A stretch of 64,000 nt of DNA from Kribbella sindirgiensis (GTDB lineage Bacteria > Actinomycetota > Actinomycetes > Propionibacteriales > Kribbellaceae). The translations under genes were made by a program, and so were the position numbers. Within the stretch, counting starts at the first letter, position 1. Each line of letters starts with the position of its first letter. The notes beneath the pieces are model-generated. The model worked only from the letters and a program-made list of their open reading frames with translations, was not told where the DNA came from and did not search any database. The stretch is taken from contig NZ_SJKA01000008.1 of the NCBI RefSeq assembly GCF_004331435.1, positions 124,001 through 188,000 of the forward strand, read 5' to 3'. Below are positions 8,889 to 17,927 of the stretch, in pieces.

Positions 8889-10211
8889 ATGACCGTAGTA
8901 CCCCTTGTGGACGAAGGACTCGGCAACTCGTCGTACCTCGTCGACCTCGACGACGGCCGGGCGCTGGTCGTGGACGCGAGTCTCGATCTGCGGGCGGTCG
9001 GCGCTGCGGCCGAGCGGCGAGAGCTGACCGTGGCGTTCGCAGCGGACACGCACCTGCACGCGGACTTCCTGTCCGGTGCGCGTCGGCTCGCCGCGATGCA
9101 GGGCGCTGAGGTGCTGGCCTCGGAGGCAGGGCGGCGGACCTTCGGACATCGCGGACTACGCGACGGCGACGAGGTCGACCTTGGAGGTCTGCGGCTGCGA
9201 GCCCTCGGTACGCCGGGCCACACGCACGAGCATCTCTCGTTCGTGCTCCTGGACGGCGAGCGCCCGCTGGGCGTCTTCACCGGCGGGTCGCTCATCGTCG
9301 GCGCGGCGGCGCGGACCGATCTCGTCTCCCCCGACCGGACGGAGTCGTTGGCTCGCGCGCAGTACGCGTCGCTGCAACGCCTTCTCGAACTGCCCGACGA
9401 CGTCGCGGTGTGGCCGACGCACGGAGCCGGTTCGTTCTGTTCGGCCCCGCCCGGCGCGGACCGGCTCAGCACGATCGGCCGGGAACGGGCGACGAATCCG
9501 TTGCTGCAGGTCGACGGCGAGGACGAGTTCGTGGCGGCGCTGCTCGGTTCGCTCGGCAGCTTCCCGCCGTACTTCCTCCGACTCGCGGAGCTCAACCGGC
9601 GAGGTCCGTTGCCCGACCGCGCTCCCGCTCTTGAACCACTCGCCGTGGACAAGGTCCGGACGATGCTCGGTGAAGGAGCCGAGTGGATCGACGTACGCCC
9701 GACGCGGGACTTCGCGGCAGGGCATGTACCAGGCGCGTTGTCGATCCCGTTCCGGGCGGCGTTCGCATCCTGGCTGGGCTGGCTGGTGCCGGACGAGCGG
9801 CCGCTGATCGTTGTCCGAGGCACCGATCAGGACGCCGATGAGATCGCCTGGCAGGCGGCGAAGATCGGGTACCGCTTCGCCGGTGAGGTTGCGATCGCTG
9901 CTTGGGACGGGCAACTGACCCGCACCCGGCTCGTCGGCGCGGAACAGGTCGGTGGCGCGGTTCTCGACGTACGGCAGGACTCCGAGTACGACGCCGGTCA
10001 CGTTCCCGGCGCACAGCACATCGAACTCGGAGCGCTCCCGGACCGCGCCGACGAGGTACGGCGGGAGCCGACGATCGTGATGTGCGGACACGGTGAACGC
10101 GCGATGAGCGCGGCCAGTGTGCTCGAACGCGCCGGGCATCGCGACCTCGCCGTACTCATCGGCGGCGCCGACGACTGGGCGGCCGCGACCGGACGGCGCC
10201 TGGCGACCTGA
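8889..10211 (+). CDS. persulfide dioxygenase-like MBL hydrolase with two rhodanese domains
   Basis: A 440-residue protein. Residues about 1-240 are a metallo-beta-lactamase fold with iron-site motifs THLHADFLSG, TPGHTHEH, FTGGSLIVG and PTHGAG, close to ETHE1-type persulfide dioxygenases. In FTGGSLIVG, Gly stands where many relatives have a metal-binding Asp (GDTLF). Two rhodanese domains follow. The first (about 255-345) has WIDVRPTRDFAAGHVPGA but no active-site Cys and looks degenerate. The second (about 355-440) has VLDVRQDSEYDAGHVPGA and the loop VMCGHGERA with a Cys. The probable role is oxidation of glutathione- or low-molecular-weight persulfides to sulfite. Its stop overlaps the start of the next MFS gene (TGATG). 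Confidence 0.88.
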   Translation: MTVVPLVDEGLGNSSYLVDLDDGRALVVDASLDLRAVGAAAERRELTVAFAADTHLHADFLSGARRLAAMQGAEVLASEAGRRTFGHRGLRDGDEVDLGGLRLRALGTPGHTHEHLSFVLLDGERPLGVFTGGSLIVGAAARTDLVSPDRTESLARAQYASLQRLLELPDDVAVWPTHGAGSFCSAPPGADRLSTIGRERATNPLLQVDGEDEFVAALLGSLGSFPPYFLRLAELNRRGPLPDRAPALEPLAVDKVRTMLGEGAEWIDVRPTRDFAAGHVPGALSIPFRAAFASWLGWLVPDERPLIVVRGTDQDADEIAWQAAKIGYRFAGEVAIAAWDGQLTRTRLVGAEQVGGAVLDVRQDSEYDAGHVPGAQHIELGALPDRADEVRREPTIVMCGHGERAMSAASVLERAGHRDLAVLIGGADDWAAATGRRLAT

Positions 10212-11452
10212 TGCGGCTCGGGATCCGCGCGAACCTCGCGCAGTTCAGCTTGCTCGTCGCGGTCAACGCGCTCGTCGGCGGCATGCTCGGCCAGGAACGC
10301 ACCGTCCTCCCGTTGCTCGCCGAGCAGACGTTCCACCTGACCGGCTACACCTTCCTGCTCACGTATGTGCTGGCCTTCGGGCTGACCAAAGCAGCGACGA
10401 ACTACTTCGCCGGCACCTGGTCGGACCGGTTCGGCAGGAAACCCGTCCTGCTGGCCGGGTGGCTGATCGCCCTCCCCGTTCCGCTGCTGCTGATCTGGGC
10501 GCCGTCGTGGGCCTGGGTGATCGTGGCCAACGTCCTGCTCGGCATCAACCAGGGCCTCACCTGGTCGACCACGGTCATCATGAAGATCGACCTCGCCGGT
10601 CCCGAGCGACGCGGCCTCGCGATGGGACTGAACGAGGCCGCCGGGTACGTCGCGGTCGCGGCGACCGCCCTCGCAACGGGTTACCTCGCGGCACAGCACG
10701 GACTCCGACCGGCACCGTTCCTGCTCGGACTCTCGTACGCCGCTCTCGGCCTCGGGCTGTCCGTGTTCGCCGTGCGGGAGACGCGCGATCATGCGCACCT
10801 CGAGGCCGCACAACACGAACGTCGCGGTGAACTGACCGACCGGGAAGTGTTCACCCGTACCAGCCTCACGGAGCCGGCGCTCTCCTCGGCCAGCCAGGCG
10901 GGGATGGTCAACAACCTCAACGACGGACTCGCCTGGGGGCTGTTCCCGATCCTGTTCAGCACCGCGGGACTCTCGGTGGCGCGCATCGGGATCCTCGCCG
11001 CCCTCTACCCGGCCGTTTGGGGCCTCGGGCAACTTGTCACCGGCCCGCTGTCCGACCGCTGGGGGCGCAAGCAGTTGATCACCGCCGGCATGCTCGTCCA
11101 AGCCGCGGCGCTGGCCGTGATCGCGGCAGCAAGCTCGTTCACCGTCTGGGCGTCGGCCGCAGTACTGCTCGGCATCGGCACCGCCATGGTCTATCCCACC
11201 CTGCTCGCCAGCATCGGCGACGTCGCTCATCCGGCCTGGAGAGCGCGGGCCGTCGGCGTCTACCGGTTGTGGCGCGACGGCGGCTTCGCGATCGGCGCGA
11301 TCCTCGCCGGCATGATCGCTGACGTCTGGGGCGTGCGCGCAGCGGTCTGGGTGGTCGCGGCTGTGACCGCGTTCTCGGGTCTGGTCGTTGCGCTGCGCAT
11401 GTACGAGACGCACCCTCGTCGTACGGGCACGCTTCCGAGGGGGACGCGATGA
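10211..11452 (+). CDS. MFS transporter of the sulfur-stress operon
   Basis: A 413-residue major facilitator with twelve predicted membrane helices and two MFS loop motifs, GTWSDRFGRKPVLLAG after TM2 and GPLSDRWGRKQLITAG after TM8. It is translationally coupled to the MBL-rhodanese gene (TGATG) and followed 46 bases later by a single-domain rhodanese, so it belongs to the persulfide/thiosulfate module. Export of a sulfur oxyanion or thiol product is plausible, but the substrate cannot be read from the sequence. Confidence 0.85.
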   Translation: MRLGIRANLAQFSLLVAVNALVGGMLGQERTVLPLLAEQTFHLTGYTFLLTYVLAFGLTKAATNYFAGTWSDRFGRKPVLLAGWLIALPVPLLLIWAPSWAWVIVANVLLGINQGLTWSTTVIMKIDLAGPERRGLAMGLNEAAGYVAVAATALATGYLAAQHGLRPAPFLLGLSYAALGLGLSVFAVRETRDHAHLEAAQHERRGELTDREVFTRTSLTEPALSSASQAGMVNNLNDGLAWGLFPILFSTAGLSVARIGILAALYPAVWGLGQLVTGPLSDRWGRKQLITAGMLVQAAALAVIAAASSFTVWASAAVLLGIGTAMVYPTLLASIGDVAHPAWRARAVGVYRLWRDGGFAIGAILAGMIADVWGVRAAVWVVAAVTAFSGLVVALRMYETHPRRTGTLPRGTR

Positions 11453-11498
11453 TTTACCAGACGGACTCGGAACCGCCGCCCGGATCGGAGGGGATCTG

Positions 11499-11906
11499 AT
11501 GGCTATCGACGAGCGGGTGCGAGAGGTCCAGGCTGGGCTCCCCCGCCTCACGCCTGTTCAGGCGTTCGAGGCTGTCCGGAACGGTACGGCGTACATCGTG
11601 GACACCCGGCCCGAGTACCAGCGCCGGGCGGCCGGCGAGGTACCCGGCGCGATCGTGATCGAGCGCAACCACCTCGAATGGCGACTCGACCCGGCCTGCG
11701 CCTCGCGCATTCCCGAGGCGGTGTCCACCGACATCCAGTGGATCGTGCTCTGCGAAGGCGGCTACTCCTCGAGCCTCGCAGCCGACTCCCTCCGGGACCT
11801 CGGGTTGCTCCGCAGCACCGACGTCGAGGGCGGATTCCAGGCCTGGCAGGACGCCGGGCTACCCGTCGTACACCCGGCGACACCGACCGAGCCACGCACC
11901 GCATGA
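11499..11906 (+). CDS. single-domain rhodanese sulfurtransferase
   Basis: A 135-residue rhodanese. The ATG at 11499 follows a strong GGAGGGG site, so it is chosen over an upstream in-frame start inside the MFS gene. Motifs: IVDTRPEYQRRAAGEVPGA for the entry to the fold and VLCEGGYSSSLAA for the active-site loop with the catalytic Cys. The loop ending GGYSSS is typical of small actinobacterial rhodanese-like proteins. It probably transfers sulfane sulfur between thiols and the MBL-rhodanese of the same operon. Convergent with the P450 gene. Confidence 0.88.
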   Translation: MAIDERVREVQAGLPRLTPVQAFEAVRNGTAYIVDTRPEYQRRAAGEVPGAIVIERNHLEWRLDPACASRIPEAVSTDIQWIVLCEGGYSSSLAADSLRDLGLLRSTDVEGGFQAWQDAGLPVVHPATPTEPRTA

Positions 11907-11947
11907 CCACTACGTGAAGGGCTTTCGTCACCGTGAAACCGACACGA

Positions 11948-13123
11948 TCACCATCGCACGGGCAGTTCGGTCAGGCCTCCGGTCAGCGTGTCGCGTCGCA
12001 GCTCGAGGTCGCCGATGTCGACAGCGAGTCTCAGGGCTGGGAGGCGTTCGGCCAACTGGGTGAGAACGGTCTGGAGTTCGATCCGGGCCAGTGGTGCGCC
12101 GATGCAGTACCGCGCGCCGTGCCCGAAGGTGAGATGAGCCCCCGCCTTCCGGGTGACGTCGACCTGGTCCGGATCGGTGAACACGGCCGGATCGTGGTTC
12201 GCAGCACCGTTGTCCAGCAGCACCAGCTCGCCGGCGCGGACCGTCGTACCCTCGATCTCGAAGTCCGTACGTGCATAGCGCGGGATGCCACCGCCGCCTT
12301 TCGCCGGTGCGCGCAGCATCTCCTCGACGGCATCCGGGACCACCGTGGGGTCGCGGGTCAGCGCCCGCCACTGCGTCGGGTTCTCGAGCAGAAGCAGCGT
12401 GCCGAGCCCTATCTGGACAACCGTCGTCTCGTGCCCCGCGAACAACAGGGCCATCGACAGACCCGCGGCCTCGGCGTCGGACACGCCCTCGGTGGCACAC
12501 AGACCTGAGATCACGTCGTCACCGGGCCGCTCCCGTTTGCGGGTGACGAGCCCCAGCCCGTAGCGGAACAGTTCGCCGAGCCCTCGCTCGGAGCGGGCGC
12601 GATCGTGGATGTTCCCCGCATCGGCCGTCCACGCCCGGAACTGGTCGCGGTCCTCGTACGGAACGCCGAGCAACTCGCAGATCACCAGGATCGGCAGCGG
12701 TACCGCCAGCCCCGCGTGCAGATCGGCCGGCGGCCCGTGCGCCACCAACTCGTCGACGAGTCGCGCGGTCAGCGCTTCGATCCGCTGCCGAAGCGCCCGC
12801 ATCCGACGGGCGCTGAAATGGGGCTGAAGCAGAGATCGCATCCGGGCGTGGTCCAGCTGCTCGGTGTCGAAGTTTCCGAGCGGTCCGCCGAACAGAGCTG
12901 ACTCGCCGGTCCGTGCCGCGGTCTCGGGGGCCGGGTGAGCACGCCCGAGTCGGGCGTCATCGAGCAGTTCCCGGACCTGTGCGTGACCAGTGACGAGCCA
13001 GGCCTCGTCGCCGACGGCGGTCCTGATGCGGTGAATCACGCCGTTCGCCTGAAGCTCACGAAGTTGCGGGGCGGCGTCGAGCGGGTGCGGTTGCTCGAAC
13101 GGAAGCTGGGCGAGCTCAGACAT
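11948..13123 (-). CDS. cytochrome P450
   Basis: A 391-residue soluble bacterial P450. The I-helix motif is FAGHETTV, the K-helix ExxR is EEMLR, and the heme-binding loop is FGHGARYCIGAPLAR with the axial Cys. The ATG at 13123 follows GGAGGTTCCC. No ferredoxin or reductase is encoded nearby, so electrons must come from a general partner. The divergent TetR gene and the palindrome between them suggest induction by the substrate or a related small molecule. The substrate is unknown; a detoxification or lipid-hydroxylation role is as likely as a biosynthetic one. Confidence 0.93.
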   Translation of the reverse strand: MSELAQLPFEQPHPLDAAPQLRELQANGVIHRIRTAVGDEAWLVTGHAQVRELLDDARLGRAHPAPETAARTGESALFGGPLGNFDTEQLDHARMRSLLQPHFSARRMRALRQRIEALTARLVDELVAHGPPADLHAGLAVPLPILVICELLGVPYEDRDQFRAWTADAGNIHDRARSERGLGELFRYGLGLVTRKRERPGDDVISGLCATEGVSDAEAAGLSMALLFAGHETTVVQIGLGTLLLLENPTQWRALTRDPTVVPDAVEEMLRAPAKGGGGIPRYARTDFEIEGTTVRAGELVLLDNGAANHDPAVFTDPDQVDVTRKAGAHLTFGHGARYCIGAPLARIELQTVLTQLAERLPALRLAVDIGDLELRRDTLTGGLTELPVRW

Positions 13124-13132
13124 GGGAACCTC

Positions 13133-13160
13133 CGGTTGTAAAAGCCGACTTAAACAACCG
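13133..13160. promoter_or_regulatory. candidate TetR operator between P450 and its regulator
   Basis: CGGTTGT (13133-13139) and ACAACCG (13154-13160) form a perfect seven-base inverted repeat with a 14-base AT-rich centre, ten bases from the P450 start. A second small repeat, GATG...CATC, follows at 13163-13177. Position suggests control of both divergent genes. Confidence 0.55.
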
Positions 13161-13191
13161 TAGATGTAGAATCCATCCTTAACAAGAGAGG

Positions 13192-13776
13192 ATGACTGTG
13201 GATCGAGAGACCCGCGCACCTGCCCGGCGCCTTCCGCGGGCCGAGCGGCGCGAACAGATCCTCGGTGCGGCCACCCGTGCGTTCGCGCGGGCCGGCTACG
13301 CCTCCACCGGGCTCGACGACGTCGCTGCGGAGGCCGGAATCACCCACGTGATCGTGTACCGGCATTTCGCCTCGAAGTCCGACCTGTACCGCGCGGTCCT
13401 CGACCGAGCCTGTCTGCGGCTCGCCGACACCGTCGGCACCGGCGAGTACGGCGACGACGCCATTGCGACGCTCCTCCGCGCAGCCGCCGCCGACCCGGAC
13501 GGCTTCCGGCTGCTGTTCCGGCACGCGACCCGCGAACCCGAGTTCGCCGACGTGATCGACCAGATCCGGACCGGCGCAACGCAGATCGCCGACCGGCACC
13601 TGACCGGCGAGATCCCCACCGGCCCCTGGCGGGACTGGGCGACCAGCCTGATCCCGACCCTGGTCCTCGAGGCCGTCATGGCGTGGCTCGACGCCGGCCA
13701 ACCCGACCCGGACCAGGCGGCGCAACGCATCTCCGGCGCAATCAACGCCATCACCGCAGCCGCGAAGCCCTTCTGA
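13192..13776 (+). CDS. TetR-family regulator of the P450
   Basis: About 194 residues. The N-terminal HTH (AGITHVIVYRHFASKSDLYRAV) is a standard TetR DNA-binding domain; the rest is the ligand-binding helical domain. AGAGAGG touches the ATG at 13192 but lies six bases from the GTG at 13198, so translation may really start two codons later. Divergent from the P450 gene, it probably represses both through the palindrome at 13133-13160. Confidence 0.9.
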   Translation: MTVDRETRAPARRLPRAERREQILGAATRAFARAGYASTGLDDVAAEAGITHVIVYRHFASKSDLYRAVLDRACLRLADTVGTGEYGDDAIATLLRAAAADPDGFRLLFRHATREPEFADVIDQIRTGATQIADRHLTGEIPTGPWRDWATSLIPTLVLEAVMAWLDAGQPDPDQAAQRISGAINAITAAAKPF

Positions 13777-13897
13777 TGTCTCGCAGACTCTCGCTGGCCG
13801 GCCGCACGGGTCCATCAGCCGCCGGTGATCGGGGACATCGTGCGACCGACGCCAGACTGGCCTGTGATCTCTGAAGCCTCTGGAGCACACTGAGGCT

Positions 13898-15520
13898 GTG
13901 ACGGCGAGCGGGGTGCTCGATCAGGCGCGGGAGGCTTTCGCCCGGCGTCTGTGGGCGAGTGCGTACCGGGACTTCGCCGCAGCGGACGCGGCGATGCCAC
14001 TCGAGCTCTCCGACCTGGAGAGTCTCGCGCTCTCGGCGTACTTGTCCGGTCACGATGAGGAGTCGACCAGCGCGTGGACGCGTGCACACCACGCGGCGCT
14101 CCGTCGCGACGAACCGACGCGCGCCGCCAAGTACGCCGTACAGATCGGCGCAGGGCTGTTGTTCCGCGGGGCGGCGGCACCCGCGATGGGCTGGTTCGCG
14201 CGCGGCGAGCGTGCGCTGGAAGGATGCGGCGACAGTCCGGAGCGCGCCTGGTTGCGTACCTGGAATGCGTTCGTCTGGATGTGGAACGGCGAGTTCGGCA
14301 AGGCGCAGCCGGCCTTCGCCGACGGCGCGACGGCCGGACGACGGTGCGGCGACACCGACCTGCTCGCGATGGCCCGCCTGGGCGACGGAATGAGCCTCGT
14401 TCTGCAAGGCGACGCCCGGGCCGGGATGGCGTTGCTGGACGAGGTGATGGCCGGCGTCACCTCCGGCGAGGTGTCGCCGATGTACGCCGGTATCGCGTAC
14501 TGCACCGTGATCGCCGGCTGCTCGGATGTGTTCGACCTCCGCCGCGCCAGAGAGTGGACCGAGGCGCTGACCCGGTGGTGCGATGCCCAGCCCGAGCTCG
14601 TTCCGTTCCGGGGCAACTGCCTGGTTCACCGCTGTGAACTGATGCAGCTGGACGGCTCTTGGCCGGAGGCCGTCGCGGCTGCACGGCAGGCCTGCGAGCA
14701 CCTGTCCGGCTCGGTCAAATGGGACACGCTCGGTTCGGCGTACTACCAGCTCGGCGAGCTGCAGCGGCTGCGAGGCGACTTCCCCGAGGCGGAGAAGAGC
14801 TTCCGCAAGGCCAACGAAGCGGGCCGCTCGCCCGAACCCGGTCTCGCGTTGCTCCGGCTGGCGCAAGGACGAATCGACATCGCCCTCGGCATCCTCGCGC
14901 GCGCACTGAGCGAGGCCGACGATCCGCCGGCGCGATCACGGATCATGCCGGCGTACGTCGAGACGCTGCTGGCCTCCGGTGACGTCGAGTCGGCACGGGG
15001 GTACGCGAGCCGGCTGAAGGCGTACGCCGACCTCATGGATGCGCCGTACCTGCACGCGGTGGCCGACGCCGCGCTCGGCGCCGTGCTGCTCGCCGACGGC
15101 GAGCCGGGCGCGGCGCTCCGGACCCTCCGCGCAGCCGCTACGACGTGGCGCGCACTGAACGCGCCGTACGAAACGGCGCGCGTCCGGGTGCTCATCGGCG
15201 CCGCCTGCGACGAGCTCGGGGACCCGGAAACGGCGGCCCTGGAAACCGCGGCCGCACGGAAGACCTTCGAGGAACTGGGCGCGGTCCCCGACCTCGAACG
15301 GCTCGCCCGCCCAGTCCACAGGAGCCTGACCGCGCGGGAGGAAGAGGTACTGAACCTGCTCGCGGCGGGGAAGACGAATCGGAGCATCGCGCGAGAACTC
15401 GGTCTGGCGGAGAAGACGATCGCCCGGCACGTCAGCAACATCTTCACCAAGACCGGAGCACAGTCCCGGGCGGCGGCCACGGCGTACGCGTACGAGCACC
15501 ACCTGATCCAGGTGCGATGA
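13898..15520 (+). CDS. LuxR-family regulator with TPR-like repeats
   Basis: A 540-residue regulator starting at a GTG. Residues about 10-440 are helical repeats of TPR type (for example GSAYYQLGELQRLRGDFPEA). The C-terminal 65 residues are a LuxR HTH: LTAREEEVLNLLAAGKTNRS then ELGLAEKTIARHVSNIFTK. There is no Walker A motif, so this is not a full LAL/MalT protein but a shorter ATPase-less relative. A hairpin directly follows the stop, and a SAM methyltransferase gene follows 98 bases later in the same direction, so it may be its target. The signal is unknown. Confidence 0.88.
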   Translation: MTASGVLDQAREAFARRLWASAYRDFAAADAAMPLELSDLESLALSAYLSGHDEESTSAWTRAHHAALRRDEPTRAAKYAVQIGAGLLFRGAAAPAMGWFARGERALEGCGDSPERAWLRTWNAFVWMWNGEFGKAQPAFADGATAGRRCGDTDLLAMARLGDGMSLVLQGDARAGMALLDEVMAGVTSGEVSPMYAGIAYCTVIAGCSDVFDLRRAREWTEALTRWCDAQPELVPFRGNCLVHRCELMQLDGSWPEAVAAARQACEHLSGSVKWDTLGSAYYQLGELQRLRGDFPEAEKSFRKANEAGRSPEPGLALLRLAQGRIDIALGILARALSEADDPPARSRIMPAYVETLLASGDVESARGYASRLKAYADLMDAPYLHAVADAALGAVLLADGEPGAALRTLRAAATTWRALNAPYETARVRVLIGAACDELGDPETAALETAAARKTFEELGAVPDLERLARPVHRSLTAREEEVLNLLAAGKTNRSIARELGLAEKTIARHVSNIFTKTGAQSRAAATAYAYEHHLIQVR

Positions 15521-15523
15521 AGT

Positions 15524-15551
15524 ACCCACGGGCTCCGGTCCGTCCGTGGGT
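15524..15551 (+). terminator. hairpin after the LuxR gene
   Basis: ACCCACGG (15524-15531) pairs perfectly with CCGTGGGT (15544-15551) around a 12-base loop, three bases after the LuxR stop codon. No U-tract follows, as is common in actinomycetes. It could alternatively be an operator in the promoter of the methyltransferase. Confidence 0.45.
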
Positions 15552-15618
15552 CGTTCGACCGATGCCGCCCGTCGGGCCGGCCGCCTAGTGTCGATCTCAT
15601 CCTCGAAAGGAGACGATG

Positions 15619-16434
15619 ATGACCGACCTACAGACCAGTCCGGTGGCGGCGTGGGACGTGATCGCGGCCCAGTACGACGAACATGTCGCGCCCGGCGAAT
15701 CCGACCTCGCGGAAGCCGCGCTCCGGATCGCAGCACTGCACCCCGGCGACACCTTCCTCGACGTCGCCGCGGGCACCGGCGGCCTGAGTCTTCCGGCCGC
15801 ACGTCTCGGCGCGAAGGTCCTCGCGACCGACTGGTCACCGAAGATGATCGACCGCTTCACAGCCCGCGTCGCCGCCGAAGGTCTGGACGCCGAGGGACGC
15901 GTGATGGACTGCCACGCACTGGTCCTCCCCGATGACAGCTTCGACGTCTGCGGTTCGCAGTTCGGCGTCATGCTCGTCCCGGACCAGGCCCAGGCGCTGC
16001 GCGAAATGGTCCGGGTCACGAAACCCGGCGGCCGGATCCTGATCGTTGCCTACGGCAATCCGGACGAGTTCGAAGCCCTGCACTTCTTCGTCAGCGCGGC
16101 CCAGGCCGTCGTCCCCGGCTTCGAAGGCCCGCCGGAGGACGAGCCCCTGCTCGAGTTCCAGGTCGCCGACCCGGCCGTCCTGCGCGGGCGACTGCTCGAA
16201 GCAGGCCTGCACGACGTCACAGTCGACACCGGGCACCAGGAGCGCGTCACCGTGAAGAGCGGCCGCCAACTCTGGGACTGGACCCTCGGCGGCAACCCCA
16301 TCCCCGGCAACCTGGTCGCCGGCCTCACCCGGCACCAACGCGACGACATCATCCAGGTCCTCGACGCCATGCTCCGCGAGCGCGCCGTCCACACCCTCAC
16401 CGCCCCCATCAACATCGCGACCGGCACCAAGTAG
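15619..16434 (+). CDS. class I SAM-dependent methyltransferase
   Basis: A 271-residue Rossmann-type methyltransferase. The SAM-binding motif I is FLDVAAGTGGLSLPAA, followed by KVLATDWSPKMID and the post-motif MVRVTKPGGRILIVAYG. Two consecutive ATGs occur at 15616 and 15619; AAAGGAG is better spaced for the second. The fold matches UbiE/COQ5-like and small-molecule methyltransferases; the acceptor is unknown. It follows the LuxR-type regulator with which it may be functionally paired. Confidence 0.85.
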   Translation: MTDLQTSPVAAWDVIAAQYDEHVAPGESDLAEAALRIAALHPGDTFLDVAAGTGGLSLPAARLGAKVLATDWSPKMIDRFTARVAAEGLDAEGRVMDCHALVLPDDSFDVCGSQFGVMLVPDQAQALREMVRVTKPGGRILIVAYGNPDEFEALHFFVSAAQAVVPGFEGPPEDEPLLEFQVADPAVLRGRLLEAGLHDVTVDTGHQERVTVKSGRQLWDWTLGGNPIPGNLVAGLTRHQRDDIIQVLDAMLRERAVHTLTAPINIATGTK

Positions 16435-16485
16435 CAGTCACGATGCGATGCCGACGGGCCGGCTCTCGACGGCGAGGGCTACCGT

Positions 16486-17271
16486 ATGCGCGTGAGTGTT
16501 GATCCGGTAGCGCACAACCGTGCGGCGTGGGACCTTCAGGTTGAGAGTGGCAACGAGTGGTCGCGGCCGGTCACTCCCGAGACCATCGCGCGGGCGCGCG
16601 CCGGCGACTGGTCCGTCGTACTCATCGGGTACCAGCCGGTCGACCGGACGTGGTTCCCCGCCGACCTGGCCGACGTCGACGTTCTCTGCCTCGCCTCGGG
16701 TGGCGGGCAGCAAGGTCCAACGCTCGCCGCAGCCGGCGCACGGGTCACGGTCTTCGACAACTCGCCACGGCAGCTCGCCCAGGACCAGCTGGTCGCGGAC
16801 CGCGACGGCCTGGAACTCCGCACCGTACTGGGCGACATGCGCGACCTGTCAGAGTTCGCCGACGCCTCGTTCGACCTGGTCTTCAACCCGGTCTCGAACC
16901 TGTTCGTACCCGAACTCGCCCCCGTCTGGCGCGAATGCTTCCGGGTCCTGCGCCCAGGCGGCACCCTCCTGTGCGGCTTCCTGAACCCAGACGTCTACCT
17001 CTTCGACAACGAAGCCATGGACACCCGAGGCGAGCTGATCGTCCGCCACCGCCTCCCCTACAGCGACCTGACCCACGTCCCCGCCGAGGAACGCGAACGC
17101 CTCTGGGGCCCGAACGCACCCCTCGAATACAGCCACTCAATGGCCGAGCAACTAGGCGGCCAACTAGCCGCCGGCTTCGTCATCACCGCCTTCGAAGAGG
17201 CCCCCCACCACGCCGACGCCACCGCCGGCTGGCTCCCCGGCTACTACGCCACCCGAGCCCTCAAACCCTGA
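16486..17271 (+). CDS. class I SAM-dependent methyltransferase
   Basis: A 261-residue methyltransferase of the Methyltransf_11 type. Motif I is VLCLASGGGQQGPTLAAAGA, motif II VTVFDNSPRQLAQD, and the post-motif is FRVLRPGGTLLCGF. It is a different branch from the gene just upstream (the GGGQQ variant of motif I). Residue choice in the C-terminal third (EYSHSMAEQLGGQLAAGF) matches a common actinobacterial family of unassigned acceptor. Its 3' end overlaps the convergent membrane-protein gene by 11 bases. Confidence 0.85.
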   Translation: MRVSVDPVAHNRAAWDLQVESGNEWSRPVTPETIARARAGDWSVVLIGYQPVDRTWFPADLADVDVLCLASGGGQQGPTLAAAGARVTVFDNSPRQLAQDQLVADRDGLELRTVLGDMRDLSEFADASFDLVFNPVSNLFVPELAPVWRECFRVLRPGGTLLCGFLNPDVYLFDNEAMDTRGELIVRHRLPYSDLTHVPAEERERLWGPNAPLEYSHSMAEQLGGQLAAGFVITAFEEAPHHADATAGWLPGYYATRALKP

Positions 17272-17842
17272 CTCTGTCGGTAGCTACTCTGCGACGGGAT
17301 CTGGGTCTGGTCGCTGGTCGGTCGGCAGACGGGTCGTCTTGTTCGTCGGCGGCAGCCTTCATGGAGTGGGCCCTGGAGAGCTCCGCCAGTTCGTGCCGCA
17401 TGAAGCTGCGCATGTCGGCCAAACGGGCTTGCTCCTCCTCGCCCGTGCACGGGTACTCGTCGGCCATCAGGCGTGCTCTGACGATCGACGGGTGGTCGAC
17501 GAGGTCCGCCAGGACGGCGCGCATCAGCACGCCGTGGGACAGGCGATGCTTCTGTATCCCCTGGGCGAAGATCAGGGCCGCCAACGCGACCACGACGACC
17601 GTTGCCAGCTTGGTACGCCAATCGGGGTCCGGGGTGCTGGCAGAGAGCACCACGGCGAAAGCGACCATGGGAATGGCGACGTTGATACGGAAGGTGGCTT
17701 CCGCCTCCAGACGGTCGTACTGGTCGTGGATTCCCTGGCTCACGACCAGGAGACGCGCTCGGAGGTCATCGGCCGGCACCAGCTCGCCGAACCGTGAGTA
17801 CTCGCCGTACTTGGCGAGTTCATTCTCGAGGTGATCCAACAA
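17261..17842 (-). CDS. small membrane protein of unknown function
   Basis: A 193-residue protein not recognised as a named family. Two adjacent hydrophobic helices (about residues 52-93: FRINVAIPMVAFAVVLSAS and ATVVVVALAALIFAQGI) are flanked by a charged N-terminal helix and a long cytoplasmic-looking C-terminus ending in a basic, proline-rich tail. The only fitting initiator is a TTG at 17842, so the start is weakly supported. The 3' end overlaps the convergent methyltransferase gene. The layout resembles small two-TM proteins with a cytosolic helical domain, but no function is assigned. Confidence 0.6.
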   Translation of the reverse strand: MLDHLENELAKYGEYSRFGELVPADDLRARLLVVSQGIHDQYDRLEAEATFRINVAIPMVAFAVVLSASTPDPDWRTKLATVVVVALAALIFAQGIQKHRLSHGVLMRAVLADLVDHPSIVRARLMADEYPCTGEEEQARLADMRSFMRHELAELSRAHSMKAAADEQDDPSADRPATRPRSRRRVATDRVRV

Positions 17843-17883
17843 CTCGAGCGCGACGCCCTGACTTCGTGGTAGCGTTTCAGGAG

Positions 17884-17904
17884 TTATCGCCTATAGAGCG
17901 AAAA
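17884..17904. promoter_or_regulatory. candidate NrtR operator upstream of nadC
   Basis: TTATCGCCTATAGAGCGAAAA, followed by CTA, is a near-copy of the perfect palindrome upstream of nadA. The shared left half TTATCGCCTAT and the right-hand GCGAAAACTA are identical at the two sites. It lies about 25 bases before the nadC ATG. Confidence 0.7.
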
Positions 17905-17927
17905 CTACCTGAATCGAGAGATGACTC

